Origin: Dyella sp. GSA-30 | GTDB taxonomy: Bacteria > Pseudomonadota > Gammaproteobacteria > Xanthomonadales > Rhodanobacteraceae | NCBI RefSeq assembly: GCF_027924605.1 | Contig: NZ_AP027042.1 | Span: 4,379,524-4,443,523, forward strand | DNA length: 64,000 nucleotides | Reading direction: 5' to 3' | Part shown: positions 33,033 to 43,995 of the stretch, piece after piece | How positions within the stretch are numbered: position 1 is the stretch's first letter | Layout of the letters: each line of letters begins with the position of its first letter | Notes under the pieces: generated by a model | Told to the model about the DNA's origin: nothing | The model's input: only the letters and a program-made list of their open reading frames with translations | Database searches by the model: none | Translations under genes and position numbers: made by a program

Positions 33033-35733
33033 GAGTGCCCTCCTTCCTGGAAGATGAAAGCGGCGGCGCCTGTTTCGGCGGCGCCGGTGCGAGATAACCG
33101 ATGACGGTACAAAGCAGACCGTAGGCGATAAACGAACCGATACCGAAAAGGTTGCCCAACTGAGCACGGTCGATCAGCAGCAGCTTGGCCAGTACCACGC
33201 CCATCATGATGGCGCCCGCCAGCCACAGCATGCGATGCCCGCGACGCGAGCCCCACACCCAGGCCACCAGGCCGAGCACGCTCCACACGACGGTAAGCGA
33301 CATCTGCGCGAGACTGGACTGGGCAAGCGCATCGCTCCAGCCGACGCCACCCAACTGATGCACCGCGCGCAAGGTCGCGTCGGTCACGAAGATCAGCACG
33401 ATCGCACCGGCCACCAATGCGCGTTGCTGTTTCAACACGACCGGCGTCTGCGCATCGGCCAACCAGCGTGCAAAGAAGAACACGATCGCCAGCAACATCA
33501 GCTCGAGCGGGTTGATCAACGGGATATACGGCAACGGCGTGGCATCGCCATCACTGCCCAGGGCCAACAGCGCAAGCACGCCGAGCAAGGCAAACAGCGA
33601 ATACAGCAGCGGCGTGCGCCATTGCGGCAGATGCGTGGCTAGTGGTGCCGCGATCCAGCGCGGGCGCCACAGTGCGACCGCGGTGAGCAGCAGCGCCGGG
33701 GTAAAACTCAGTACGAAGACCCAACTGGTCGATACCCAGCGTGCACCATCGAAGGCCACCCAGATCGCCAATACCAGGATCGCGCACCAGCGCCACAGCC
33801 ATGCCAGCTGCGCCAGGCTGGCGCTGAGTGCAAAGGCGCGCAGGCAGATCAGAGTGCGCCAGCCGAACGCCGCTGCAACGACGATCGCCGCCAGTGTCCA
33901 GCCGGCCAAGGGTTGCTCGCGCAATTCGACCAGCCGCAACAACACCAGCAGCATCACGAACAGGAAGGCCGGCGGGCTGTAACGCAATACGGCACCCAGC
34001 TCGAATCGTGTCTCGCGCTGCGCTACTTCGGCGATCAGCCACGCAGTGAACGCGAGCAGAGTGAACCATGCGGCCGGCCAGAACCTGACGTCGACGAAGC
34101 GGCCGATTTCCGTACCGGACGCAGCGACCCACCACAGCAGGCTCCACGCATAGAGCGCGACGGCAAGCAGGCGGTGGGTCGAGCGCTCGCCTTCGTTGCG
34201 CACGTAGAGCACGCAACTGGCGATACCCGCGACGATCAGCAGCAAGGCGCCAATGAAATCGCGATTGAGCACCGGCCATTCATTCGTCAGGTACCAGTGG
34301 CGACCGAGCAGCAAGGCGCACGCCGCGAGCAGTTGCAGCGACAGGCCGCTCCAACGTGCCAAGGCGCGCTGCTGGCGCAGACCCAGCCAGATCAGGCCCG
34401 CGCCTTCGAGCGCGAAGATGCTGCCGGTGACATTCGCATTGAGCGCCAACGGCACCGCCAGCGTGGCGAAGGCTACCGCCAGTACCGCCCAGGTCTCACG
34501 CAGCAAACGCATCGCCGGATGATTGCGCACGACGTAGGCAAACACGATGTAGACCACGCCCGCGGCGAGCGCGGAGAACGCCATCGCGCGCGGGTCCCAT
34601 TGCAGCAAGGCGCCCTGCAGCAACAAGCTGATCAAGGGATTGCCGAACATCAGGCTGCCGTCGATGATCAGGCGTCGATCGGCCGGTGCGCGCAACACGT
34701 GCAGCCAGGGGATGATCAGGTAGAACAGGAAATTCAGCACCAGGAACGGCTCGGTGCTGTTGAAAAGATGCGGCTCGTATTTCAGCACGCCCCAGGCCGT
34801 GCCGATGCCGAAGGTGGCGATGAAACCGAGCAGGTTGAGCACGCGCCAGGAACGTTTCCAGGCAATGCCGAGAATGGCCAGATTCAGAATCGCGTAGTAG
34901 CTGAAAAGCGCGACGTGACTGCCCTGCCCGGTCGAGACCAGGATGGGCGCGGCAAAACCCGCGACCAGGCCGAGCATGGCGAGCGCCAGCGCATCCTGCA
35001 GCACGGCGAGCATGCCGATGCCGGCGACCAGCACCAACAGCAAGGCGAATGCCGCGCTTGACGGAATCAGGTTGTACAAGCGGAACGCGGCAAAAATCAC
35101 GATGATCAGGACGCCGATCGCACCACCCTGCAGCGAGAGCCCGAACACGCGTCGTTGCGAACGCTGTCGCCAGCCGAAGGCGAGACCGCCGATGGCCGCC
35201 AGGGCGACGACGCTCAGCCGCAGGCCGATCGGGAGGCGCAACATGCCGCTGTCGGAGGCGTACTTGAGCAGCGCGGCGACACCGGCGAACAACACCAGGA
35301 TGCCGACTTTCACCGGAACATTGCCTTCGGTGAACCAGCCCCAGGCGCGTTCGATCAGCGACGGGCCGCTGGGTACGGAGGGCGGCATCGCTGGCGTGTG
35401 TGGACGCTGCATGTCGTCGGCCCAGGCGTCGGGCGCTGAGGCGACAGGCAGAGGTGGTGCGACCGGCGCGGGTGGCGGCACGTACGCAGGCGGCTGTTGC
35501 GTCTGTGCGATATCCGCTGCGCGATGCACGATCGCGTCGGCTTCTGCTCTCGACTGCACGGCTGGCGGTAACGTCAGCTCATTCAAGCGTACGCGCGTTG
35601 CGGACAGCTCGCGCGACAGGCGCGATTGGCGCGCCCAGAGCAAGCCGATCGCCGCGCCGACCAATGCGCCGAAATACCCCTGATCGGCCAGTGCCCCCAG
35701 CACTGCGCCGATAATCATCCACACTATGAACAT
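33022..35733 (-). CDS. DUF2339 polytopic membrane protein
   Basis: A 903-residue protein with a short N-terminal membrane helix, a Pro-rich cytoplasmic region (about residues 75-130), and then some 25 closely packed hydrophobic segments. The segment ERAWGWFTEGNVPVKVGILVLF is the DUF2339 entry motif. No enzyme motif is visible. It may be a transporter or a scaffold. It comes directly before the DUF3999 gene with an 11-base overlap and makes a two-gene unit of unknown purpose. Length is normal for this family (about 850-1,000). Confidence 0.87.
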   Translation of the reverse strand: MFIVWMIIGAVLGALADQGYFGALVGAAIGLLWARQSRLSRELSATRVRLNELTLPPAVQSRAEADAIVHRAADIAQTQQPPAYVPPPAPVAPPLPVASAPDAWADDMQRPHTPAMPPSVPSGPSLIERAWGWFTEGNVPVKVGILVLFAGVAALLKYASDSGMLRLPIGLRLSVVALAAIGGLAFGWRQRSQRRVFGLSLQGGAIGVLIIVIFAAFRLYNLIPSSAAFALLLVLVAGIGMLAVLQDALALAMLGLVAGFAAPILVSTGQGSHVALFSYYAILNLAILGIAWKRSWRVLNLLGFIATFGIGTAWGVLKYEPHLFNSTEPFLVLNFLFYLIIPWLHVLRAPADRRLIIDGSLMFGNPLISLLLQGALLQWDPRAMAFSALAAGVVYIVFAYVVRNHPAMRLLRETWAVLAVAFATLAVPLALNANVTGSIFALEGAGLIWLGLRQQRALARWSGLSLQLLAACALLLGRHWYLTNEWPVLNRDFIGALLLIVAGIASCVLYVRNEGERSTHRLLAVALYAWSLLWWVAASGTEIGRFVDVRFWPAAWFTLLAFTAWLIAEVAQRETRFELGAVLRYSPPAFLFVMLLVLLRLVELREQPLAGWTLAAIVVAAAFGWRTLICLRAFALSASLAQLAWLWRWCAILVLAIWVAFDGARWVSTSWVFVLSFTPALLLTAVALWRPRWIAAPLATHLPQWRTPLLYSLFALLGVLALLALGSDGDATPLPYIPLINPLELMLLAIVFFFARWLADAQTPVVLKQQRALVAGAIVLIFVTDATLRAVHQLGGVGWSDALAQSSLAQMSLTVVWSVLGLVAWVWGSRRGHRMLWLAGAIMMGVVLAKLLLIDRAQLGNLFGIGSFIAYGLLCTVIGYLAPAPPKQAPPLSSSRKEGTHAP

Positions 35734-35791
35734 CTGTTCGTCCTTGTGTTTGGAGCGGTGTTTACAGGCTCGCTTCGCATCGCCTCTTGCG

Positions 35792-35922
35792 CCCCCTCAC
35801 CCCAACCCTCTCCCCCGGCAGAGCCAGGGGAGAGGGAGCTAAAAAGCGCGCAAAGTTCAAACTTGCCTCAGTGCGCCCCTCTCCCCTGGCTTCGCCGGGG
35901 GAGAGGGCTGGGGTGAGGGGGG
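35792..35922. repeat. Inverted pair of the 45-bp repeat family
   Basis: Two copies face each other (35792-35838 and 35876-35922) around a 37-base spacer, in the gap between lolA and the DUF2339 gene. Layout and spacer length are like those at 27787-27917. Confidence 0.82.
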
Positions 35923-35961
35923 CTTTGATCGCGACTTTAATCGCGACCCGTTCGTCCGACG

Positions 35962-36615
35962 TTAATTTTTAATCGGCTGCGTGGTAAGCACCGGCGCATC
36001 GCCGATTACGTCCGCGCCCTTGGGCGGCACGAAGTTGAAGGTCTGCGGCGCAATCGATGCGTTGCGCTGCCAGCCGGAGAAATGGATGTCCGTGGTGGCA
36101 CCGAGCTGGTCGCGGAAGGTCATGCGTGCCAGGCCGTTGGCGTCGAAGCCTAAGTCGGCATAGTCGAACTGCGGATCTTTTGCGGTCGAGGTCAGGCGCA
36201 CCCAGCTCAGGCCGTCGCGCTCGCCCTGCTCGGTCACTTTGAAATCGCGGTCCATCTGCTTCAGATCGGTCAGCACCGTGAGCGGGCTATGTGCTTCTTC
36301 GCCACTTTGGATGCGCACGGTGACCTGCTCCAGGTCCGGGTCGTACAACCATACGCGGCTGCCGTCGGCAACGATGGTCTGTTTGTACGGCGCGGTGGTT
36401 TCCCAGCGGAACTGACGCGGCGCTTCCAACGCCAGCGTACCCGAACTGGACTTGCCGGGCTGACCGTTGGCGTCGGTCAAGGTCTGGCTGAAATTGCCGG
36501 TGAGCGAGTGCAGGCCGGTAGCGAACGCGTCGAGCTTGGCGCGCGCGTTGCCGGTGGCGGCATGCGCGGTGAAGGCGAGCGCGAAGGTGGCAATAGTGAC
36601 GATAAGACGATTCAT
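35962..36615 (-). CDS. lolA: Outer-membrane lipoprotein carrier protein LolA
   Basis: A 217-residue periplasmic chaperone. A Sec signal peptide ends at AHA. The mature part starts ARAKLDAFATGLHSLTGNFSQTL, then FRWETTAPYKQTIVADGSRVWLYDPDLEQVTV, the LolA barrel pattern with aromatic residues lining the lipid pocket. It takes lipoproteins from LolCDE and passes them to LolB at the outer membrane. It follows ftsK on the same strand (139 bases), as in other Xanthomonadales, though two repeats sit in the gap. Confidence 0.96.
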   Translation of the reverse strand: MNRLIVTIATFALAFTAHAATGNARAKLDAFATGLHSLTGNFSQTLTDANGQPGKSSSGTLALEAPRQFRWETTAPYKQTIVADGSRVWLYDPDLEQVTVRIQSGEEAHSPLTVLTDLKQMDRDFKVTEQGERDGLSWVRLTSTAKDPQFDYADLGFDANGLARMTFRDQLGATTDIHFSGWQRNASIAPQTFNFVPPKGADVIGDAPVLTTQPIKN

Positions 36616-36645
36616 TGGAGATCCCGATGATCTTTGCTTTTAGCT

Positions 36646-36746
36646 CGTCATTCCGGCGTAGGCCGGAACCCAGTAGCGATGCGTATCGATTTTCGCGACA
36701 ACCTGAAACCGAGGGCACTGGGCTCCGGCCTGCGCCGGAATGACGA
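36646..36746. repeat. Two inverted copies of the 25-bp palindromic repeat
   Basis: CGTCATTCCGGCGTAGGCCG begins at 36646; its inverted form (GGCCTGCGCCGGAATGACGA) ends at 36746. They fill the lolA-ftsK gap and could form a cruciform or processing site in the shared transcript. Confidence 0.78.
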
Positions 36747-36753
36747 AGTAGGT

Positions 36754-39114
36754 TTAGTTCTTGGGCGGCGGCGGCGCCAGCACTTCGCGATTGCCGTTGT
36801 GCTGCGGTGCGCTGACCACGCCCTCCTGCTCCATCTGTTCGATCAGGCGCGCGGCTCGGTTGTAGCCGATGCGCAGATGTCGCTGGACGCCGGAGATCGA
36901 TGCGCGACGGCTTTCGGTGACGATACGCACCGCCTTGTCATAGAGCTGCGCTTCCGCGTCGCCGCCGACTTCTTCTTCCAACGGTAGACCGGAGTCGCTG
37001 ATGAACTTGCCGTCGCCGGTGGGCTGCGATTCTTCCAGCACGCCTTCGATGTATTGCGGCGAGCCCTGCGACTTGAGCCAGTCGACCACGTGATGCACTT
37101 CATGGTCGTCGACGAAGGCGCCATGTACGCGCTCGGGTGTGGCGGTGCCGGGCGGCAGGTAAAGCATGTCGCCATGGCCGAGCAGTGTTTCGGCGCCCGA
37201 TTGATCGAGGATGGTGCGCGAGTCGATCTTCGACGACACCTGGAACGCGATGCGCGTGGGGATGTTCGCCTTGATCAAACCGGTGATCACGTCCACCGAC
37301 GGACGCTGCGTGGCGAGGATCAGATGCACGCCAGCGGCACGCGCTTTTTGCGCAAGACGCGCGATCAGTTCTTCGACCTTCTTGCCGACGATCATCATCA
37401 TGTCGGCGAATTCGTCGATGATCACCACGATGTACGGCAGCGGCTCCAGCGGCTCGGCCGCCAGGTTGGGCATGTCCGGATTCGGACGGAACAGCGGGTC
37501 GAGCATCGGCTGACCGGCATTCTCGGCGTCCTTCACCTTCTTGTTGAAACCAGCGAGGTTGCGCACGCCGACCGCGGCCATCAGCTTGTAGCGACGCTCC
37601 ATTTCGCCCACGCACCAGCGCAGCGCGTTGGCGGCTTCTTTCATGTCGGTGACGACCGGCGCGAGCAGATGCGGAATCTTGTCGTAGACCGACAGCTCCA
37701 GCATCTTCGGGTCGATCATGATCATGCGCACGTCTTTGGGGCTGGACTTGTACAACAAGCTCAACACCATCGCGTTCACCGCCACGGACTTGCCCGAACC
37801 GGTGGTACCGGCCACTAGCAAGTGCGGCATCTTGGCCAGGTCGACCACGGTCGGCTTGCCGGCGATGTCCTTACCCAGTGCCAACGCCAAGGGCGACTTG
37901 AGCTGGTCGTATTTGTCCGAGCGCAATATCTCCGACAGGTAGACGATCTGCTTCTTGGTATTGGGGATTTCCAGGCCGATCACGTTCTTGCCCGGAATCA
38001 CGTCGACCACGCGCACGCTGACCACGGACAGCCCGCGCGCAATGTCCTTGTCCAGGCTCGACACCTGCGAACCGCGCACGCCGGCAGCAGGTTCCAGTTC
38101 GAAGCGCGTGATCACCGGGCCCGGATAGACGCCCACGACCTTTGCCTCGATGCGGAAGTCCTTGAGCTTCAGCTCGACCTGGCGCGACAGCACTTCGAGG
38201 GTTTCTTCCGAATAGCCCGGGCCTTGCGGCGGTGCTTCGTCCAGCAGGGACAGCGGCGGCAGTTCGCCCGGTGCGGCAGCGCCGGTGAACAACGGAATCT
38301 GCGTTTCCTGGCGGGCGCGTTCGCTCTTGATCACCGGCGTCGGCGCCGATTCGATACGCACCGGTTCGCGCTTGGCCTGCTTGACCGCCTCGACCTTCTT
38401 GACCACTTCGCGTTCGGCGCGTGCCTGACGCGCGGCCAGAGCTTCGGGGGCTTCCTTGAGCTTGCCGCCGAACCAGCTGCCGAGCTTGACCACGCCGGCA
38501 CCGAGCAGGTCCATCACCTTGAACCAGGACAGGCCGGTGGCGAGCGTGACGGCGATCAGGAACAAGGCGAGCAACAGCAACGGCGCACCTTTGTCGCCAA
38601 AGGCACGCAACAAACCATGGCCAACCCAGCGACCGACAATGCCGCCTGCGCCTTCCGGCAGAATCTGCACGTCGTGCAGGTTCAACCACGCCAGGGCCGG
38701 CGTGGTGATGAAAAACAGTACAAAGCCAATCAGCCGCATCGACGGCTCCCACGGCTGCACATTACGCTCGCCGCGATGACGCAGCACCTGCACGCCGAGG
38801 ATCAGCAGCAACAACGGGAAACAATAAGCGACGAGGCCGAAGATGTAGCGCAGCAGGTTGGCGATGTTCGCGCCCACTTCGCCGCCCAGATTGTGGGCAT
38901 GCTCGGCCGTGCTGGCATGGCCCCAGCTCGGGTCCTGGTCGTTGTAGCTGAACAGGCAAACCAGCAGATACAAAGCGAGCGGCAGCAGCAACAAGGCGCC
39001 AGCCTCGCGCAGACGACGCTTGAGCTCTTCGCTGAGCCCCTCGCGCGGCTTTTCCTTTTTGGATGTTGCTTTTGCGCTACGCGCCACCGGTTTGGGATTC
39101 CTCATAAACTGCAA
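36754..39114 (-). CDS. ftsK: DNA translocase FtsK
   Basis: A 786-residue SpoIIIE/FtsK protein. Four or five membrane helices occupy the N-terminal ~190 residues. A short charged linker follows, then the alpha/beta motor with Walker [13 protein letters not shown], Walker [13 protein letters not shown] and [13 protein letters not shown]. The C-terminal gamma winged helix ([34 protein letters not shown]) reads KOPS sequences and activates XerCD. The linker is short compared with E. coli FtsK, giving the length usual in xanthomonads. It couples chromosome segregation to division at the septum. lolA follows. Confidence 0.97.
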   Translation of the reverse strand: MQFMRNPKPVARSAKATSKKEKPREGLSEELKRRLREAGALLLLPLALYLLVCLFSYNDQDPSWGHASTAEHAHNLGGEVGANIANLLRYIFGLVAYCFPLLLLILGVQVLRHRGERNVQPWEPSMRLIGFVLFFITTPALAWLNLHDVQILPEGAGGIVGRWVGHGLLRAFGDKGAPLLLLALFLIAVTLATGLSWFKVMDLLGAGVVKLGSWFGGKLKEAPEALAARQARAEREVVKKVEAVKQAKREPVRIESAPTPVIKSERARQETQIPLFTGAAAPGELPPLSLLDEAPPQGPGYSEETLEVLSRQVELKLKDFRIEAKVVGVYPGPVITRFELEPAAGVRGSQVSSLDKDIARGLSVVSVRVVDVIPGKNVIGLEIPNTKKQIVYLSEILRSDKYDQLKSPLALALGKDIAGKPTVVDLAKMPHLLVAGTTGSGKSVAVNAMVLSLLYKSSPKDVRMIMIDPKMLELSVYDKIPHLLAPVVTDMKEAANALRWCVGEMERRYKLMAAVGVRNLAGFNKKVKDAENAGQPMLDPLFRPNPDMPNLAAEPLEPLPYIVVIIDEFADMMMIVGKKVEELIARLAQKARAAGVHLILATQRPSVDVITGLIKANIPTRIAFQVSSKIDSRTILDQSGAETLLGHGDMLYLPPGTATPERVHGAFVDDHEVHHVVDWLKSQGSPQYIEGVLEESQPTGDGKFISDSGLPLEEEVGGDAEAQLYDKAVRIVTESRRASISGVQRHLRIGYNRAARLIEQMEQEGVVSAPQHNGNREVLAPPPPKN

Positions 39115-39263
39115 TCAATAAAAGACCGTGGGTAGGTTATTGCCGACATAGCGTAATGCTCCCCTGTAAGCATCCCTGCCCCTCTTAGGCGCAAGAGCAT
39201 ACCCTGTCGTAGGTCTTACCTTGGCTTAATGCTGTAATTAATTGAAAAAGCTAAAAAAGAAAA

Positions 39264-39294
39264 GGGGAACGGAAGCCCGAGGCCTCCGTTCCCC
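39264..39294 (-). terminator. Rho-independent terminator of ald
   Basis: On the minus strand GGGGAACGGA and TCCGTTCCCC form a 10-bp stem, followed by TTTTCTTTTTTAG. It begins 16 bases after the ald stop codon and has a classic intrinsic-terminator form. Confidence 0.88.
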
Positions 39295-39309
39295 ATCGGG
39301 CGGAGCCTA

Positions 39310-40368
39310 TCAGCCCAGCAGGGCCGGGTGCACCAGCTTGCCGCCGTCCACATTGATACCGGCCTTGAGCGGAGCGAAGTCGCGCCACTCGTTGCCGCCG
39401 GCCAGACGCTGCACGTACGGCAGGATCGCGGCCGAGATGGCCACCGACGAGGTCTGCGGCACGGCGCCCGGCATGTTGGTCACGCAGAAATGCGTCACGC
39501 CGTGCACGTCGTAGGTCGGTTCCTTCCAGGTCGTCGGACGCGAGGTCTCGAAGCAGCCGCCCTGGTCGATCGAAATGTCGACCAGCACCGAGCCGGGCTC
39601 CATCGTCTTGACCATTTCTTCGGTGACCACGCGCGGCGCCTTGGCGCTGGGGATCAGCACGGCACCGACGACGATGTCGGCATCGCGCACTTCTTCGGCC
39701 ACCGAGGACTCGTAGGCGTACAGGGCGGTGACGTTCGGGCCCATCGCCATCATTTCGGCCAGGCGGTCCTGGCGCTTGTCGAACACCACCACGTTGGCAC
39801 CGGCAGCGGCGGCCAGCGCAGCGGCATTGCCGCCGGCAGCGCCCGCGCCCAGCACGACGACCTTGCCGCGCGGGGTCGAGGCCATGCCGCCCAGCAGCTT
39901 GCCCTTGCCGCCCTGCGGACGATGCAGCAGCGTGGTGCCGATCTGGGTGGCGATGCGGCCGGCGATCACCGACATCGGCAGCAGCAGCGGCAGGCCGCCG
40001 TCTTCCTCGACCGATTCGAATGCGACGCCGGTCAGGCCGATGTCCAGCAGGCTCTTGGTCAGCGCCGGCTCGGCGGCCAGGTGCAGGTAGCAGAACAGCA
40101 GATGGTGCTTCTTGAGCAGGGCCAGGTCGCCAGCGACCGGCTCCTTCACCTTGACGATCAGCTCGCCAGCCTCGTACAGGGCGGCGGCGTCAGCGGCCAG
40201 TTTCACGCCGACCTTGGTGTATGACTCGTCGGAAAAGCCGCTCTTCAGGCCGGCGCCGGCCTGGATGAATACTTCGTGGCCGCGGCGAACCAGGTCGGCG
40301 GCGGCAGCGGGGACCAGGGCAACGCGACCCTCTAGGGTCTTGGTTTCAGAAGGAATGCCGATACGCAT
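39310..40368 (-). CDS. ald: Alanine dehydrogenase
   Basis: A 352-residue NAD-dependent alanine dehydrogenase. Substrate residues: Arg in EGRVALVP, Lys in VKVKEP, His in CYLHLAAEP. The NAD fold has VLGAGAAGGNAAALAAAAGA and VVFDKR. The segment DISIDQGGCFETSRPTT is typical, as is the C-terminal ALKAGINVDGGKLVHPALL. It interconverts alanine with pyruvate and ammonia. It is slightly shorter than the usual ~370 residues, mainly by loop length. It is divergent from trxB, with a 218-base gap, and ends at a clear terminator. Confidence 0.96.
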   Translation of the reverse strand: MRIGIPSETKTLEGRVALVPAAAADLVRRGHEVFIQAGAGLKSGFSDESYTKVGVKLAADAAALYEAGELIVKVKEPVAGDLALLKKHHLLFCYLHLAAEPALTKSLLDIGLTGVAFESVEEDGGLPLLLPMSVIAGRIATQIGTTLLHRPQGGKGKLLGGMASTPRGKVVVLGAGAAGGNAAALAAAAGANVVVFDKRQDRLAEMMAMGPNVTALYAYESSVAEEVRDADIVVGAVLIPSAKAPRVVTEEMVKTMEPGSVLVDISIDQGGCFETSRPTTWKEPTYDVHGVTHFCVTNMPGAVPQTSSVAISAAILPYVQRLAGGNEWRDFAPLKAGINVDGGKLVHPALLG

Positions 40369-40499
40369 GGGGAGTGGGAGATCCTGTCAGTGCACAAAAA
40401 ACCGCGATGTTGGCCATCGCGGATAGCGTTACAGTCGCCTGCGCCTTGAATCGGCTGCGTGTCTTCCCCATCCTTGCGGGTTCAAAACTCGTTCTCTGA

Positions 40500-41549
<1,050 letters not shown>

Positions 41550-41573
41550 TCTGCGCTATGGCCTCACCCAGTT

Positions 41574-41600
41574 CGTCGTCCCGGCGTAGGCCGGGATGAC
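41574..41600. repeat. Dispersed 25-bp palindromic repeat (copy)
   Basis: CGTCGTCCCGGCGTAGGCCG, then GGATGAC; a single copy between trxB and the acetyltransferase gene. Confidence 0.75.
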
Positions 41601-41638
41601 AACCAAGGGAACACGTTCTCGCCCTTAAAGTCTCCCGA

Positions 41639-42772
41639 GTGATCGAAGCCCGCTTCCACGAAAGCATCGCCGACTTGCCCGCTGCCGCCTGGGATGCCCT
41701 GCTCCCGGATGACAATCCTTTTCTGTCGCATGCGTTTCTGTCGGCGCTGGAAACCACCGGCTGCATCCGGGACGATTTTGGCTGGCGCGCGCATCACCTC
41801 GTGCTGCATGAAGGCGACAAGCTGGTCGCCGCCGCGCCGCTTTACCTCAAGGGCAATTCGCACGGCGAGTTCGTGTTCGACTGGAGCTGGGCGGGCGCCT
41901 GGGAGCGCGCCGGTGGCGACTACTATCCCAAGCTGCTCAACGCCGTGCCCTATTCGCCGGTGACCGGCGCGCGTCTATTGGTCGGCAACACGGCCGAAAG
42001 CGATCTGCGACGCCAGGCGCTGGTTGCAGCCATGCGCGCCCAGGTCGATCGCTACGGTCTGTCATCGGCGCACGCGAACTTTCTTACCGATGACGATCTG
42101 CCAGCGTTTGACGAACACTGGCTGGCACGCTCGGATGTGCAGTTTCACTGGCCCAACCGCGGCTACAGCGATTTCGGCGATTTTCTCGCGGCGCTCAATC
42201 ACAAGAAGCGCAAGAACATCCGCCATGAACGTGGCCAGGTCATGCAGAGCGGCATGCGCATCGAAATGCGCGGCGGCGATTCGCTCGACGCCGAGCAGTG
42301 GCATCAGATCCATGCGCTGTACGAATCGACGTTCGACGCCAAGGGCAATCATGCTGCGTTGACCGAAGCTTTTTTCGTCGACCTGGGCCAACGCCTGGGC
42401 GATCGTGTCCAGGTGGCGATCGCACGCAGCGGCTCGACCATCTTTGCGATGGCGATGTTCTTGCGCAGCAGTCACACCTTGTACGGACGTTACTGGGGCG
42501 CCACGGTCGACCTGCCCGGCCTGCACTTCGAGCTGTGCTACTACCAGGGCATCGCCTATGCGATCGAACATGGTCTGCAACGGTTCGAACCGGGCGCGCA
42601 GGGCGAACACAAGCTCGCACGCGGGTTTCTGCCGGTGCGCACGCATTCACGCCACTATCTTGCCGACGAAGGTTTTCGCGACGCAGTACGCCAGGCCTTG
42701 AAACGCGAGGCCTTGCATATGGATGGGTATGCACAGGATTTGATGGAGCATAGTCCGTATGCGCAGCGGTGA
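41639..42772 (+). CDS. FemAB-like GNAT acetyltransferase (PF04339 type)
   Basis: A 377-residue protein of the peptidogalycan biosynthesis/FemAB-like family (PF04339, DUF482). Family features: the opening NPFLSHAFLSALETTG, VAAAPLYLKGNSHGEFVFDWSWA, the KRKNIRHER region, and FELCYYQGIAYAIEHGLQRFEPGAQGEHKLARGF. It has a double GNAT fold. The substrate is unknown; a transfer to an amino group of an envelope or small molecule is possible. It starts with GTG. The upstream repeat separates it from trxB, so it may have its own promoter. Confidence 0.87.
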   Translation: MIEARFHESIADLPAAAWDALLPDDNPFLSHAFLSALETTGCIRDDFGWRAHHLVLHEGDKLVAAAPLYLKGNSHGEFVFDWSWAGAWERAGGDYYPKLLNAVPYSPVTGARLLVGNTAESDLRRQALVAAMRAQVDRYGLSSAHANFLTDDDLPAFDEHWLARSDVQFHWPNRGYSDFGDFLAALNHKKRKNIRHERGQVMQSGMRIEMRGGDSLDAEQWHQIHALYESTFDAKGNHAALTEAFFVDLGQRLGDRVQVAIARSGSTIFAMAMFLRSSHTLYGRYWGATVDLPGLHFELCYYQGIAYAIEHGLQRFEPGAQGEHKLARGFLPVRTHSRHYLADEGFRDAVRQALKREALHMDGYAQDLMEHSPYAQR

Positions 42773-42783
42773 GATTCAAAAGC

Positions 42784-42923
42784 GCCCCCTCACCCCCGGA
42801 TCAAGTCCGGGGCAGGCTCCAACCCTCTCCCCCGGCAGAGCCAGGGGAGAGGGAGTTCGACTGAGGCAAGTTCTGCCCCCTCTCCCCTGGCTTCGCCGGG
42901 GGAGAGGGTTGGGGTGAGGGGGC
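42784..42923. repeat. Inverted pair of the 45-bp repeat family, one copy with an insertion
   Basis: Left copy 42784-42855 carries a 23-base insertion, a small palindromic CCCCGGATCAAGTCCGGGG segment with flanks, in the middle of its CCCTCACCCC-AACCCTCTCC core. The right copy (42877-42923) is inverted. The pair occupies the gap between the acetyltransferase and hydrolase genes. Confidence 0.8.
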
Positions 42924-42926
42924 GCT

Positions 42927-43985
42927 TTGATCAAGCCCGCCTCGGTCGCACTCTACGTAGCCACCCTATGCGCCGCACACGCAGCCACCTTCCCTACCGT
43001 GCCATCGATCGAATATACCCACGCCCACACCCTGGTCGACATCGATCACGGCCGACGACTGAATCTCTTCTGCCTGGGCCAAGGCGCGCCGACGGTCATT
43101 TTCGAAGCCGGGTTGGGCGAAGACTCGATAGCGTTTCGCAAAGTCCAACGGGCCGTGGCGGGTTTTACGCGCGCCTGCTCGTATGATCGTGCGGGCTTCG
43201 GTTTCAGCGACGCCGCGCAACGACCCTCCGATGCGTTGCATATCGTCGACGACCTGCATCGGTTGATTCATCGTGCCCCGCTGACAACACCGGTTGTACT
43301 CGTCGGTCACTCGAGCGGCGGCCTCTACGAAAGTCTTTACGCCGCAAGCTTTCCCAACGATGTCGCGGGCCTGCTATTTGTCGACCCGGCGTTTGTCGGA
43401 CAAGACGACGTCATTACCGCGAATTGGACAGCTGCGGAAAAACAGGCGTGGAAGGCAGAGGACGCCAACGATATGGATCAGGCCAGGCAATGTCTTGCGT
43501 GGGCCACGCAAGGCAAGCTGCAGCGGCCTCAGCATGCCGCCTGCCTGGACGATCCGCCCAATCCGGACCAGCTCATTCACCGTGCGCTCGATCGCGAAAG
43601 CAGTCAGGCCAAACAACAGGCCGCGTATGTATCGGAAATGGAACAAGGTATCGCTCCGCCCGGCGGCGGCCTTTCGCCCACCGAACTCGAAGTTCGCCAT
43701 GCGCACCCGAATTTCGGTGACATGCCGCTGGTGGTGCTGACGGCCGGAAATCAATTTCACGACTACCCGCTGGCGCAAGCCAGCGCCGCCCGAGCTGCCT
43801 GGATGGCTGGCCACGACCGCATCGCAAATCTGTCCACCCAGGGTCGCAATATTTTGATTCCGCTCAGCGGGCACGACATCCAGGGAGATCGCCCCGATGC
43901 GGTCGTGAAATACATCAGGCAAATGGTGATGCGGATAAGAAAGGGCGCATGCGCACCCGAGAAAAAAGCCGCCGCCGTAGGTTAG
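42927..43985 (+). CDS. Exported alpha/beta hydrolase
   Basis: A 352-residue hydrolase with a likely signal peptide (VALYVATLCAAHAATF). The oxyanion loop is VIFEAGLGEDS, the nucleophile elbow VLVGHSSGGLY (catalytic Ser), LLFVDPAF supplies the acid after strand 6, and the His is in LIPLSGHDIQGDRPDAV. It probably hydrolyses an ester or amide in the periplasm; the substrate is unknown. It seems to use TTG at 42927, directly after a repeat. It ends 10 bases before aat, suggesting co-transcription. Confidence 0.82.
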   Translation: MIKPASVALYVATLCAAHAATFPTVPSIEYTHAHTLVDIDHGRRLNLFCLGQGAPTVIFEAGLGEDSIAFRKVQRAVAGFTRACSYDRAGFGFSDAAQRPSDALHIVDDLHRLIHRAPLTTPVVLVGHSSGGLYESLYAASFPNDVAGLLFVDPAFVGQDDVITANWTAAEKQAWKAEDANDMDQARQCLAWATQGKLQRPQHAACLDDPPNPDQLIHRALDRESSQAKQQAAYVSEMEQGIAPPGGGLSPTELEVRHAHPNFGDMPLVVLTAGNQFHDYPLAQASAARAAWMAGHDRIANLSTQGRNILIPLSGHDIQGDRPDAVVKYIRQMVMRIRKGACAPEKKAAAVG

Positions 43986-43995
43986 GCTAAGCCCC

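Noticed and set aside
31443-33104. Open frame of 553 codons antisense to the DUF3999 and rarA genes
   Set aside because: Long antisense frames are common at this GC content. The composition is unlike a protein and the opposite strand has recognised families.
33913-35061. Open frame antisense to the DUF2339 gene, rich in Gln, Arg and Glu
   Set aside because: It arises from the reverse complement of hydrophobic codons in a membrane protein; not a real coiled-coil protein.
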